A stretch of DNA of 6,916 nt from Deltaproteobacteria bacterium CG07_land_8_20_14_0_80_60_11. GTDB taxonomy: Bacteria; Desulfobacterota; Desulfobaccia; Desulfobaccales; 0-14-0-80-60-11. Below, in pieces: positions 1 through 6,098 of the stretch. The DNA lies in contig PEWM01000045.1 of assembly GCA_002779455.1 (NCBI GenBank), positions 2,069 through 8,984 on the forward strand, in the 5' to 3' direction. Position 1 is the first letter of the stretch. Each line of letters begins with the position of its first letter. The position numbers and the translations under genes are program-made. A model generated the notes under the pieces. That model worked only from the letters and a program-made list of their open reading frames with translations, was not told where the DNA came from and ran no database searches.

Positions 1-42
1 TTCGGTTTTCGGTAAAGAGAAATTGGCATCTTATATAAAGTT

Positions 43-165
43 GCAGTCAAAAAATTATGAATATTTATGTCATTCTGAACGGAGCGCAGCTTCGTTACGA
101 ATCTCGGCGGCTTTAAAAAAGAGATTCGCTACGCTCAGAATGACAAAAAATAGTCTTTTGACTGC
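43..165. repeat. MITE-like nested inverted repeat
   Basis: A perfect 10-base inverted pair (GCAGTCAAAA at 43-52, TTTTGACTGC at 156-165) encloses a second, larger imperfect palindrome. The inner left arm (69-105) starts GTCATTCTGA and ends AATCTC. The inner right arm (121-144) is its complement except for two mismatches and 13 extra bases in the left arm. The CATTCTGA...AATCTC family of palindromes is dispersed in many bacterial genomes and gives spurious peptides containing HSERSE; that link is from memory, not a search. No transposase is present and no target-site duplication is visible next to the outer repeats. The element is therefore either a non-autonomous mobile element or a REP/ERIC-like structural repeat. 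It lies just upstream of pstA, where pstC would normally be expected. Confidence 0.6.
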
Positions 166-186
166 TCATGGGTATTAAACAATAAC
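158..186 (+). promoter_or_regulatory. possible sigma70-like promoter before pstA
   Basis: TTGACT at 158-163 matches the -35 consensus at five of six bases. After a 17-base spacer, AATAAC at 181-186 matches the -10 hexamer at four of six. The -35 box overlaps the right outer arm of the inverted-repeat element, so the element could supply part of a promoter for pstA. The 3' part of the leader (171-224) is AT-rich, and TATAAA at 201-206 is an alternative -10 without a well-placed -35. I did not recognise a convincing Pho box. This is a pattern match only. Confidence 0.2.
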
Positions 187-224
187 TAGTTAAATTAACG
201 TATAAAATTAAATGGTATAAGTCC

Positions 225-1061
225 GTGCGACTCGATCCCCACCTCACCCAACGCCTGGTCAAAACGCTCCTCTGGACCCTTACCGGTTTCACCCTGCTGA
301 TCCTCATCTTGATCATCGCGGATATTGCCGTCAAGGGCCTGCCCCAGGTTACCCCGGCGTTTCTTTCTCAGGATTCCACCGACATGGGCCGGGCCGGCGG
401 CATCTTTCCCACCATCGTGGCCACCGCCTACATCACCCTGCTGGCCATTGTGCTGGCCTCCCCCCTGGGAGTGGGGACCGCCATTTACCTGACGGAATAC
501 ACCCGGGAAGGCTGGGCCACCCGGATCATCCGCTTCGGGTCCGAATGCCTGGCAGGGGTGCCCTCCATCATCCTGGGCCTCTTCGGCTTTGTCCTGTTCG
601 TCCTGAAGCTGGGGTTCGGCTGGTCGGTGCTGTCCGGCGGCCTCACCCTGGCCATCATGGTGCTGCCCATCATCATCCGCACCTCGGAGGAGGCCATCAA
701 GGCCGTGCCCCAGGATTACCGCACCGCCTGTTATTCCCTGGGCATGAGCCAGTGGCAGACCGTTACCCGCATCGTGCTCCCCAGCGCCCTGCCGGGAATC
801 ACCACCGGCATCATGCTCAGCGTCGGCCGGTCCCTGGGGGAGACTGCGGTGCTGCTGTTCACCGCCGGCGCGGCGCTGCGCACCCCCGTGTCGGTGTTCG
901 ATTCCGGCCGCACCATGGCGGTGCACTTTTACATCCTGGCCCGGGAGGGTCTCTCCATGCCCAATGCCTACGGCACCGCCGCGGTTTTGGTGATTTCCAT
1001 CCTGTTGATCAACATCGCGGCCTACACCCTGATGCAGCGGCTGATGAAAAGGTATAGTTGA
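225..1061 (+). CDS. pstA: phosphate ABC transporter permease PstA
   Basis: PstA is one of two inner-membrane subunits of the PstSCAB importer; with PstC it forms the phosphate path, driven by PstB. The 278-residue protein is close to the usual size of about 280-300. It shows about six hydrophobic segments (roughly residues 15-35, 60-85, 108-130, 137-152, 195-215 and 250-272). The EAA loop that docks to the ATPase is at about 155-190, with EEAIKAVPQDYRTACYSLG followed by a VLPSALPGI segment. GRSLGETAVLLFTAG (201-215) fits PstA better than PstC, which usually has GETM at this place. The start is GTG. No upstream ATG, GTG or TTG is in frame after the TAA at 183, and no good Shine-Dalgarno sequence precedes it, so the start is the weakest part of the call. 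No pstC or pstS lies within 224 bases upstream. A 150-base gap separates pstA from the ATPase genes, which is unusual for a pst operon. Confidence 0.9.
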   Translation: MRLDPHLTQRLVKTLLWTLTGFTLLILILIIADIAVKGLPQVTPAFLSQDSTDMGRAGGIFPTIVATAYITLLAIVLASPLGVGTAIYLTEYTREGWATRIIRFGSECLAGVPSIILGLFGFVLFVLKLGFGWSVLSGGLTLAIMVLPIIIRTSEEAIKAVPQDYRTACYSLGMSQWQTVTRIVLPSALPGITTGIMLSVGRSLGETAVLLFTAGAALRTPVSVFDSGRTMAVHFYILAREGLSMPNAYGTAAVLVISILLINIAAYTLMQRLMKRYS

Positions 1062-1062
1062 A

Positions 1063-1203
1063 ATGGGGGGGAAAGGAATTCTGTGGTGGTTGGTCAACTG
1101 CAAAGACTGTCGCCGCAGGCTTCAGAATAATGTCTGGTGCGCCGGGCGCACCCTACGCTTCGTCAATCTTTTTTTTGGTCGAAAGCTGATCGCTGAGGGC
1201 TGA
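1063..1203 (+). CDS. doubtful 46-codon frame between pstA and pstB1
   Basis: An ATG one base after the pstA stop opens 46 codons that end 8 bases before the first pstB ATG, so the frame fills the gap almost exactly. AAAAGG at 1047-1052 would be a usable ribosome-binding site about 10 bases upstream. The peptide begins MGGKGILWWLVNCKDCRRRL and has a CxxC pair early (residues 13 and 16). I recognise no family. The second half runs through a GC-rich hairpin repeat, a T8 tract and a 7-base tandem repeat, which argues that much of it is chance read-through of repeat DNA. If translated, it could couple pstA translation to pstB1. The evidence for a real gene is weak. Confidence 0.15.
   Translation: MGGKGILWWLVNCKDCRRRLQNNVWCAGRTLRFVNLFFGRKLIAEG
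1136..1152. repeat. GC-rich perfect hairpin in pstA-pstB1 gap
   Basis: GGTGCGC (1136-1142) and GCGCACC (1146-1152) form a perfect 7-base stem with a 3-base loop. It is followed by CTACGCTTCGTC and then eight T residues at 1169-1176. The T run starts 16 bases after the stem, too far for a normal intrinsic terminator. The sequence resembles the dispersed GGGTGCGC...GCGCACCC palindromes common in intergenic DNA of many Proteobacteria (recall, not a search). It could be a REP-type repeat, or an RNA structure affecting pstB expression relative to pstA. Confidence 0.4.
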
Positions 1204-1206
1204 TAG
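1186..1206 (+). repeat. three 7-base tandem units carrying the pstB1 RBS
   Basis: Three head-to-tail 7-base units read CTGATCG, CTGAGGG and CTGATAG, sharing CTGA and a final G; a partial CTC follows. The middle unit supplies GAGGG (1195-1199), the only visible Shine-Dalgarno-like sequence for the ATG at 1212, with a rather long 12-base spacing. Because the spacing depends on the number of units after the GAGGG, a change in copy number would move or remove the ribosome-binding site. Confidence 0.4.
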
Positions 1207-1211
1207 CTCTT

Positions 1212-1979
1212 ATGACCGCAGACCCCCAAGACAAAATCCGGATTTTGGACCTGTCCTTCTTCTACGGCGGCTTTCAGGCCCTGGACGGGGTCACCCTGTC
1301 CATCCAGCCGCATGAGATCTTCGGTCTCATGGGACCGTCCAAGAGCGGCAAGTCCACGCTCCTCCGGGTCTTGAACCGCATGTGCGATCTTTTGGCCGGC
1401 GTCCGGATGACCGGTGAGGTCTGGATGGACGGAGAAGATATCCTGGCCCCGGACTGCGACGTGGTGGGATTGCGCCGGCGGGTGGGGTTGGTGCTCAGCC
1501 GGCCGACGCCCCTGCCCCGCTCCATTTACGAAAACCTGGCCCTGGCCCCCCGCCTGGCCGGAAAAAAGGGCCGGGACGCCCTGGACGAAGTGGTGGAGAC
1601 CAGCCTCAGGGCGGCGCAGCTCTGGGGCGAAGTCAAGGACCGGCTCCGGGATTCGGCCCTAAAACTCTCCGGCGGCCAGCAGCAGCGCTTGTGTCTGGCC
1701 CGCACCCTGGCCATGGAGCCCGAAGTGATCCTGCTGGACGAACCCACCAGCGGATTAGACCCCATTTCCACCGCCAAGATCGAGGCGACCTTGCTCCAGC
1801 TGAAAAATGATTATACTATCGTTTTGGTGAGCAACAATACCAAGCAGATCGCCCGGGCCACCGACCGGGTGGCTTTTCTGCTGATGAGCCACATCATCGA
1901 GATCGGGGACACCAGGCAGGTCTTCACCGTCCCCGCCGACCAAAAGACCGATGACTATATTTCCGGCCGCTTCGGATAA
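1212..1979 (+). CDS. pstB: PstB-type ATPase with degenerate Q- and H-loops (PstB1)
   Basis: This is a 255-residue ABC ATPase of the PstB family (E. coli PstB is about 257), which would act on the cytoplasmic face of the phosphate importer. Seen in order: A-loop aromatic Y18 in FFYGGFQAL; Walker A GPSKSGKST (41-49); Q-loop region VGLVLSRPTPLP (91-102); intact signature LSGGQ (152-156) followed by QQRLCLAR; Walker B VILLDEP with D176 and E177; D-loop SGLD (180-183); and the H-loop region IVLVSNNTKQ (203-212). Three conserved positions differ from normal PstB. Walker A has K44 where Gly is usual, S96 replaces the Q-loop Gln, and N208 replaces the switch His (usual THN reads SNN). The C-terminal DDYISGRFG tail is PstB-like. 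The frame is intact, so it is not an obvious pseudogene. By eye about half its residues match PstB2, with which it overlaps by 29 bases. It is probably a poor ATPase alone and the partner of PstB2. Confidence 0.9.
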   Translation: MTADPQDKIRILDLSFFYGGFQALDGVTLSIQPHEIFGLMGPSKSGKSTLLRVLNRMCDLLAGVRMTGEVWMDGEDILAPDCDVVGLRRRVGLVLSRPTPLPRSIYENLALAPRLAGKKGRDALDEVVETSLRAAQLWGEVKDRLRDSALKLSGGQQQRLCLARTLAMEPEVILLDEPTSGLDPISTAKIEATLLQLKNDYTIVLVSNNTKQIARATDRVAFLLMSHIIEIGDTRQVFTVPADQKTDDYISGRFG

Positions 1980-2751
1980 CGGCGCCCCGGCTCCGGCTCC
2001 GGACATCATCGTGCTCCGGCGCCTTAACCTGTTCTACGGGACCTTTCAGGCCCTGCAGAACATCGACGCCACTTTTCCCCGGCAGGCTATCACGGCGCTC
2101 ATCGGGCCCTCGGGCTGCGGCAAATCCACCCTGCTCCGCACCCTCAACCGCATGAACGACCTCATCGAGGGGGTGCGCACCACCGGCGAGGTCCTCATCG
2201 ACGGGGTGGACATCTTCGGCCCCGACGTGATCCTCACCGAACTGCGCAAAAAGGTGGGCATGGTCTTCCAGCGCCCCAACCCCTTCCCCCTGTCCATCTT
2301 CGACAACGTGGTCTATGGCCCCCGCCTCCACGGGCAGCCCCGGAAAGCCGAACTGGACGAGATCCTGGGGCGCGCCCTCACCGCGGTGGAAATGTGGGAC
2401 GAAGTCAAAGACCGCCTCAAGACCCCGGCCCTGGAACTCACCGAAGAACAGCAGCAGCGCCTGTGCATCGCGCGCCTCTTGGCGGTGTCGCCCGAGATCC
2501 TGCTCATGGACGAGCCCTGCTCGGCGCTGGACCCCCTGGCCACCCTACGGATCGAAGAGCTCATGCAGGAGCTCAAAAAGAACTACACTATCATTATCGT
2601 TACCCATAACATGCAGCAGGCGGCCCGGGCCTCGGACCTCTCCGGCTTTATGTACCTGGGGGAACTCATCGAACTCGGCCCCACGGGCGAAATCTTCACC
2701 CGGCCCCAGGACTCCCGGACGGAGGACTACATCACGGGGAAGTATGGGTGA
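1951..2751 (+). CDS. pstB: PstB-type ATPase with LTEEQ signature (PstB2)
   Basis: This is a second PstB-family ATPase, 266 residues, in the +1 frame relative to pstB1 and overlapping its end by 29 bases. Almost every catalytic motif is textbook PstB: Y29 in LFYGTFQAL, Walker A GPSGCGKST (52-60), Q107 in VGMVFQRPNPFP, Walker B ILLMDEP with D187 and E188, D-loop SALD (191-194), and H219 in IVTHNMQQAARASD. The exception is the ABC signature: the usual LSGGQ reads LTEEQ (163-167), losing the Ser and both Gly that contact the ATP gamma-phosphate across the dimer, while the following QQRLCIAR is normal. The first 20 residues form an Ala/Pro-rich extension before the conserved core; a GTG at 2011 (residue 21) is an alternative start. 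The close overlap with pstB1 suggests translational coupling. No phoU follows. Confidence 0.92.
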   Translation: MTIFPAASDNGAPAPAPDIIVLRRLNLFYGTFQALQNIDATFPRQAITALIGPSGCGKSTLLRTLNRMNDLIEGVRTTGEVLIDGVDIFGPDVILTELRKKVGMVFQRPNPFPLSIFDNVVYGPRLHGQPRKAELDEILGRALTAVEMWDEVKDRLKTPALELTEEQQQRLCIARLLAVSPEILLMDEPCSALDPLATLRIEELMQELKKNYTIIIVTHNMQQAARASDLSGFMYLGELIELGPTGEIFTRPQDSRTEDYITGKYG

Positions 2752-2800
2752 TTCAGCAAATGATTAGATAATTCGAGATGGATGCAGTTTGAGTTTTGTG

Positions 2801-2834
2801 GAGTCAATTCTGTGAGACTCATCAAAATATTTTT
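2801..2834 (+). terminator. weak possible terminator after pstB2
   Basis: GAGTC (2801-2805) and GACTC (2816-2820) can pair in a 5-base stem with a 10-base loop. An AT-rich stretch ending in five T residues (2830-2834) follows. The stem is short and the T run starts 9 bases beyond it, so intrinsic termination is doubtful. It is the best candidate on the + strand in the spacer. Confidence 0.2.
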
Positions 2835-2864
2835 AGTCCCAAGTGTCAGGCCTAATCTGATCTC

Positions 2865-2889
2865 GGTTTGATGATTGTCAGATCAAATC
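2865..2889. repeat. inverted repeat in the convergent spacer
   Basis: GGTTTGAT (2865-2872) pairs with ATCAAATC (2882-2889) over 8 bases with one G-U pair and a 9-base loop. A competing 6-base pairing joins ATCTGA (2855-2860) to TCAGAT (2878-2883). Neither is followed by a T run on either strand. It lies between the ends of the convergent pst and efflux operons and could be part of a bidirectional transcription end. The rest of 2752-2939 shows no gene. Confidence 0.25.
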
Positions 2890-2939
2890 TTGGTCATTAC
2901 AGATGATACAATTTCCGTTTCAGTGAGTCTAACCCGTCC

Positions 2940-5900
2940 TCAACTCCCTTCCGCCTTCCCGTCTGGGGCCGCCGGGGGCGCCGGTTTCTGCCGGCGCTCG
3001 CTGAGCCGCTCCGTGATCACGTAGAACACCGGCACAAACGGGATGGCCAAAAACGTCGAGGCCAGCATGCCGCCGAAGACCACCGTGCCGATGGCCTGCT
3101 GGCTGGCGGCGCCGGCGCCGCCGGCGACCATGAGCGGCACCACCCCGAGGATGAAGGCGAAGGAGGTCATGACGATGGGGCGGAAGCGGCGGCGGGTGGC
3201 CTCCACCGCGGCCTCGGGGATGGACAGGCCGCCTGCCCGCAGCTCCCGGGCGAACTCCACCACCAGGATGGCGTTCTTACTGGCCAGGGCGATCATCAAC
3301 ACCAGACCCACCTGGGTATAGATGTTGTTGTCGAAGTTCCGGACCATCAGGCCCAAGAGGACGCCCACCATGGCGATGGGCACCACCAGAATAACCGCCG
3401 CCGGGTTAAACCAGTTTTCGTATTGGGCCGCCAGCACCAGGAACACCAGGGTGATGGACAGGGCGTAGATGAAGTAGGCCTGGCTGCCCACCTGCTTTTC
3501 CTGAAAGGAGGTGGCCGTCCAGTCGTAGGACATGCCCCGGGGCAGGGTGTGGTCCGCCACCTGTCCCATCAGTTTGAGGGCCTCACCCGAGCTGAAGCCC
3601 GGGGCCGCCCCCCCGAATATGGAGGCCGCAGGATAGAGGTTGTAGCGGGTGACCAATTCCGACCCCAGGGTCCGGTTGACCTTCAGGAGGGTGCCCAGGG
3701 GCGCCATTTCCCCTTTGAGATTGCGGACGTAAAGGCTCTTGATGTCCTCGGGTTGCAGGCGGTACGCCGCGTCAGCCTGGATGTAGACCTGGAATACCTG
3801 GTTGAACTTGTTGAACAGATTGACATACGTTGACCCCAGGTAGGCCTGGAGGGTGTCGAAGACGTTGCTCAGGGGAATATTCAGCGACTCGGCCTTGGTC
3901 CGGTCAATGTCGAGATAGAGCTGGGGGCTGCGGGCGCTGAAGGTGGTGGCCATGCGCCCCAACCCGGACTGCCCTGATGCGGCCCGAATGATTTCCATGG
4001 CCGCCTTCTGCAGTTCGGCCAACCCCAGGCTGCCGCGGTCCTCCACCATCATCTGGAAGCCGCCGGCCTGCCCCAGGCCGGCGATGGGCGGCGGCACCAG
4101 CACCACGATCTGGGCTTCCTGGATGCCAAAAAACTGCTGCTGCAAGGCGCCGACGATCTGGTCCTGGCTCAACTTCGCCCCCCGCTTGCTCCAATCCTGG
4201 TAAATCACGAAGGTGGTCATGATGTTGGAGACGTTGGTGGCGTCCAGGATGGAATACCCCCCGACGGTCACCCAGGCATCGATCCCCTGCGCCCGCTTGA
4301 GGATGGCATCGATGGCATCCGAGGTCCGTTTGACCCGGGGTTGGGCGGCGCCTTCGGGCAGCCTGGCCAACACCATGCAGTAGCCCTGGTCTTCCGTGGG
4401 CAGAAACCCGGTGGGCTGCTGGGTGAACCGCCAGCCGGCCAGGGCGATGACCGCAATGAACACCAGCACCATGAGGGTAGTGCGCTGGACCATCCATTGG
4501 ATGAGGAGGACGTAGACGTGCTCCACCCCCGCGTAGGCCCGGTTAAACCCCCGGTAAAACAGGTTGGGTGCCTTTTTCACGTGGGGGCGCAGCCAGAGGG
4601 CGCACTGGGCCGGCTTCAGGGTCAGGGCATTGAGGGCGCTGATGATGGCGGTGGAGGCGATGACCAGGGCGAACTGCCGGAAGAGCTGCCCGGTGATGCC
4701 CGGCATGAAGGCGGCGGGTAAAAAAACCGCGGTGAGCACCAGGGTGATGCCGACGATCGGTCCGGTCAACTCACTCATGGCCTTAATGGCCGCCTCGCGC
4801 GGCGGGAGGCCTTTCTCTATATAAAAAGAGGCGTTTTCGACAACGACGATGGCGTCATCCACCACGATGCCGATAGCCAGAATGAGGGCGAACAGGGTCA
4901 TCAAATTGACCGTGAAACCCAGCAAGGCCATGGCCGCAAACGCGCCGATGATGGTCACCGGCACCGTGGTGGCCGGGACCAGCATGGCCCGCCAATTTTG
5001 CAGAAACACCATGATGACGATGAGCACCAGGAGTCCGGCCTCAAATAAGGTGACATAGACCGCGTGAATGGCCTGGCCGATGAACTGGGTGGTGTCGTAA
5101 TGGATGGCGTATTTGAGGCCCGCCGGGAAGGTCTGGCTCATCTCGGCCATGGCCGCTTTGACCTTGTCGCCGACGTCGATGGCGTTGGCCCCGGGCAGGG
5201 CGAAGAGCAGGATTTGGCCGGCTTGCTTGCCGCTCAGGCCGCCAAAGTTGCTGTAATACTGCTGGTCCAAATCGACCCGGGCAATATCCCGCACCCGCAC
5301 CAACTGTGCGGTTTCACCTTGCTCGCGGCGCACGCTCTTGACGATGATATCTTGGAACTGCTTAACGTCGGACAGGCGCCCCAGGGCGTTGACCGTAAAC
5401 TGGAAGGCCTGATCGGCCGGCGCCGGCGGGGCTCCCAGTCGCCCCGCCACCACCTGGACGTTTTGCTGTTGAATGGCATGCACCACATCCAGCGTGGTCA
5501 GGTTGTAGTACTGGAGTTGGTTGGGATCCAGCCAGACCCGCATGCTGTAAGGCCCGGCGCCGAACACCTGGACCTGGCCGACCCCGGCCAGACGGCCCAG
5601 GGGGTATTGCAGGTTGATGATGGCGTAGTTGGAGAGATAGGTCGCATCATAGCGGTCATCATCGGAGTAGATGCTGATCACCTGCAAGATGTTGGTGGAG
5701 ACCTTCCGCACGGTGACGCCCTGGGCCTGCACCGTCTCGGGAAGCTGGGCGGTGGCGCCGTTGACCATGTTCTGCACCAGGGTCAACGCCGCATTAAGAT
5801 TGGTGCCCACCGCAAAGGTCACGGTGAGGGTGTAATTCCCGGCACTGGAGCTGGTGGACGACATGTAACTGGAGCCTTCCACGCCGTTGACCGCCTGTTC

Positions 5901-6098
5901 GATGGGAATCCCCACGGTGTTGGCGATGATCTCGGCGCTGGCCCCGGGATACATCGTAGTCACCTGGATGGTGGGCGGCACAATTTCGGGATACTGCGCC
6001 ACCGGCAGAATATACAGACACACCAGCCCCAGGATGACCGTGACGATGGCGATGACGTTGGCGAAAATCGGCCGGTCAATAAAAAAATCGGAGATCAT
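2940..6098 (-). CDS. HAE1-type RND efflux pump, inner-membrane subunit (AcrB/MexB family)
   Basis: This is a proton-driven multidrug or hydrophobe efflux pump of the inner membrane, acting as a trimer with the adjacent adaptor and an outer-membrane channel. At 1052 residues it is full length (AcrB is 1049). The N-terminus MISDFFIDRPIFANVIAIV is typical HAE1, with TM1 at about 10-30. The large periplasmic porter regions are at about 35-335 and 560-870, with TM2-6 at 340-500, TM7 at about 540-558 and TM8-12 at about 872-1028. The proton-relay residues are all present: D414 and D415 in IVVDDAIVVVEN, K941 in ALASKNAILVVEFA, and R971 and T978 in RRRFRPIVMTSFAFILG. The C-terminus is a short Pro/Ala-rich cytoplasmic tail. 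The start ATG overlaps the adaptor stop as ATGA (6095-6098), so the two are translationally coupled. The presence of the DD pair and Lys favours HAE1 over metal-exporting HME pumps; the actual substrate cannot be read from the sequence. Confidence 0.95.
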   Translation of the reverse strand: MISDFFIDRPIFANVIAIVTVILGLVCLYILPVAQYPEIVPPTIQVTTMYPGASAEIIANTVGIPIEQAVNGVEGSSYMSSTSSSAGNYTLTVTFAVGTNLNAALTLVQNMVNGATAQLPETVQAQGVTVRKVSTNILQVISIYSDDDRYDATYLSNYAIINLQYPLGRLAGVGQVQVFGAGPYSMRVWLDPNQLQYYNLTTLDVVHAIQQQNVQVVAGRLGAPPAPADQAFQFTVNALGRLSDVKQFQDIIVKSVRREQGETAQLVRVRDIARVDLDQQYYSNFGGLSGKQAGQILLFALPGANAIDVGDKVKAAMAEMSQTFPAGLKYAIHYDTTQFIGQAIHAVYVTLFEAGLLVLIVIMVFLQNWRAMLVPATTVPVTIIGAFAAMALLGFTVNLMTLFALILAIGIVVDDAIVVVENASFYIEKGLPPREAAIKAMSELTGPIVGITLVLTAVFLPAAFMPGITGQLFRQFALVIASTAIISALNALTLKPAQCALWLRPHVKKAPNLFYRGFNRAYAGVEHVYVLLIQWMVQRTTLMVLVFIAVIALAGWRFTQQPTGFLPTEDQGYCMVLARLPEGAAQPRVKRTSDAIDAILKRAQGIDAWVTVGGYSILDATNVSNIMTTFVIYQDWSKRGAKLSQDQIVGALQQQFFGIQEAQIVVLVPPPIAGLGQAGGFQMMVEDRGSLGLAELQKAAMEIIRAASGQSGLGRMATTFSARSPQLYLDIDRTKAESLNIPLSNVFDTLQAYLGSTYVNLFNKFNQVFQVYIQADAAYRLQPEDIKSLYVRNLKGEMAPLGTLLKVNRTLGSELVTRYNLYPAASIFGGAAPGFSSGEALKLMGQVADHTLPRGMSYDWTATSFQEKQVGSQAYFIYALSITLVFLVLAAQYENWFNPAAVILVVPIAMVGVLLGLMVRNFDNNIYTQVGLVLMIALASKNAILVVEFARELRAGGLSIPEAAVEATRRRFRPIVMTSFAFILGVVPLMVAGGAGAASQQAIGTVVFGGMLASTFLAIPFVPVFYVITERLSERRQKPAPPAAPDGKAEGS

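Noticed and set aside
2..178. A 58-codon + strand frame, open from the window edge to TAA at 176-178, that could be the tail of an upstream gene.
   Set aside because: Most of it is the CHSER...LKKRFATLRMTK type read-through of the inverted-repeat element, and its first part (about 14 residues) matches no family I recognise. It could still be the end of a gene extended by the repeat, but nothing supports this.
113..334. A 73-codon - strand frame ending in HSERSESLF.
   Set aside because: The HSERSE string is a typical artefact of translating the CATTCTGA palindrome; it overlaps the start of pstA on the other strand.
195..1103. A 302-codon - strand frame opposite pstA.
   Set aside because: Gly/His/Gln-rich composition with no family features; a shadow of the GC-rich pstA gene, whose own motifs are clear.
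1136..1176. Hairpin plus T8 tract as an intrinsic terminator between pstA and pstB1.
   Set aside because: The stem is separated from the T run by 16 bases, and termination here would cut off the ATPase genes needed by the same transporter. An attenuator remains possible but is not shown.
1212..1979. PstB1 as a decaying pseudogene.
   Set aside because: The frame is full length with intact signature, Walker B, D-loop and C-terminus, and the losses fall on one predicted ATP site only. Relaxed selection cannot be excluded from one sequence, but the pattern fits specialisation better.
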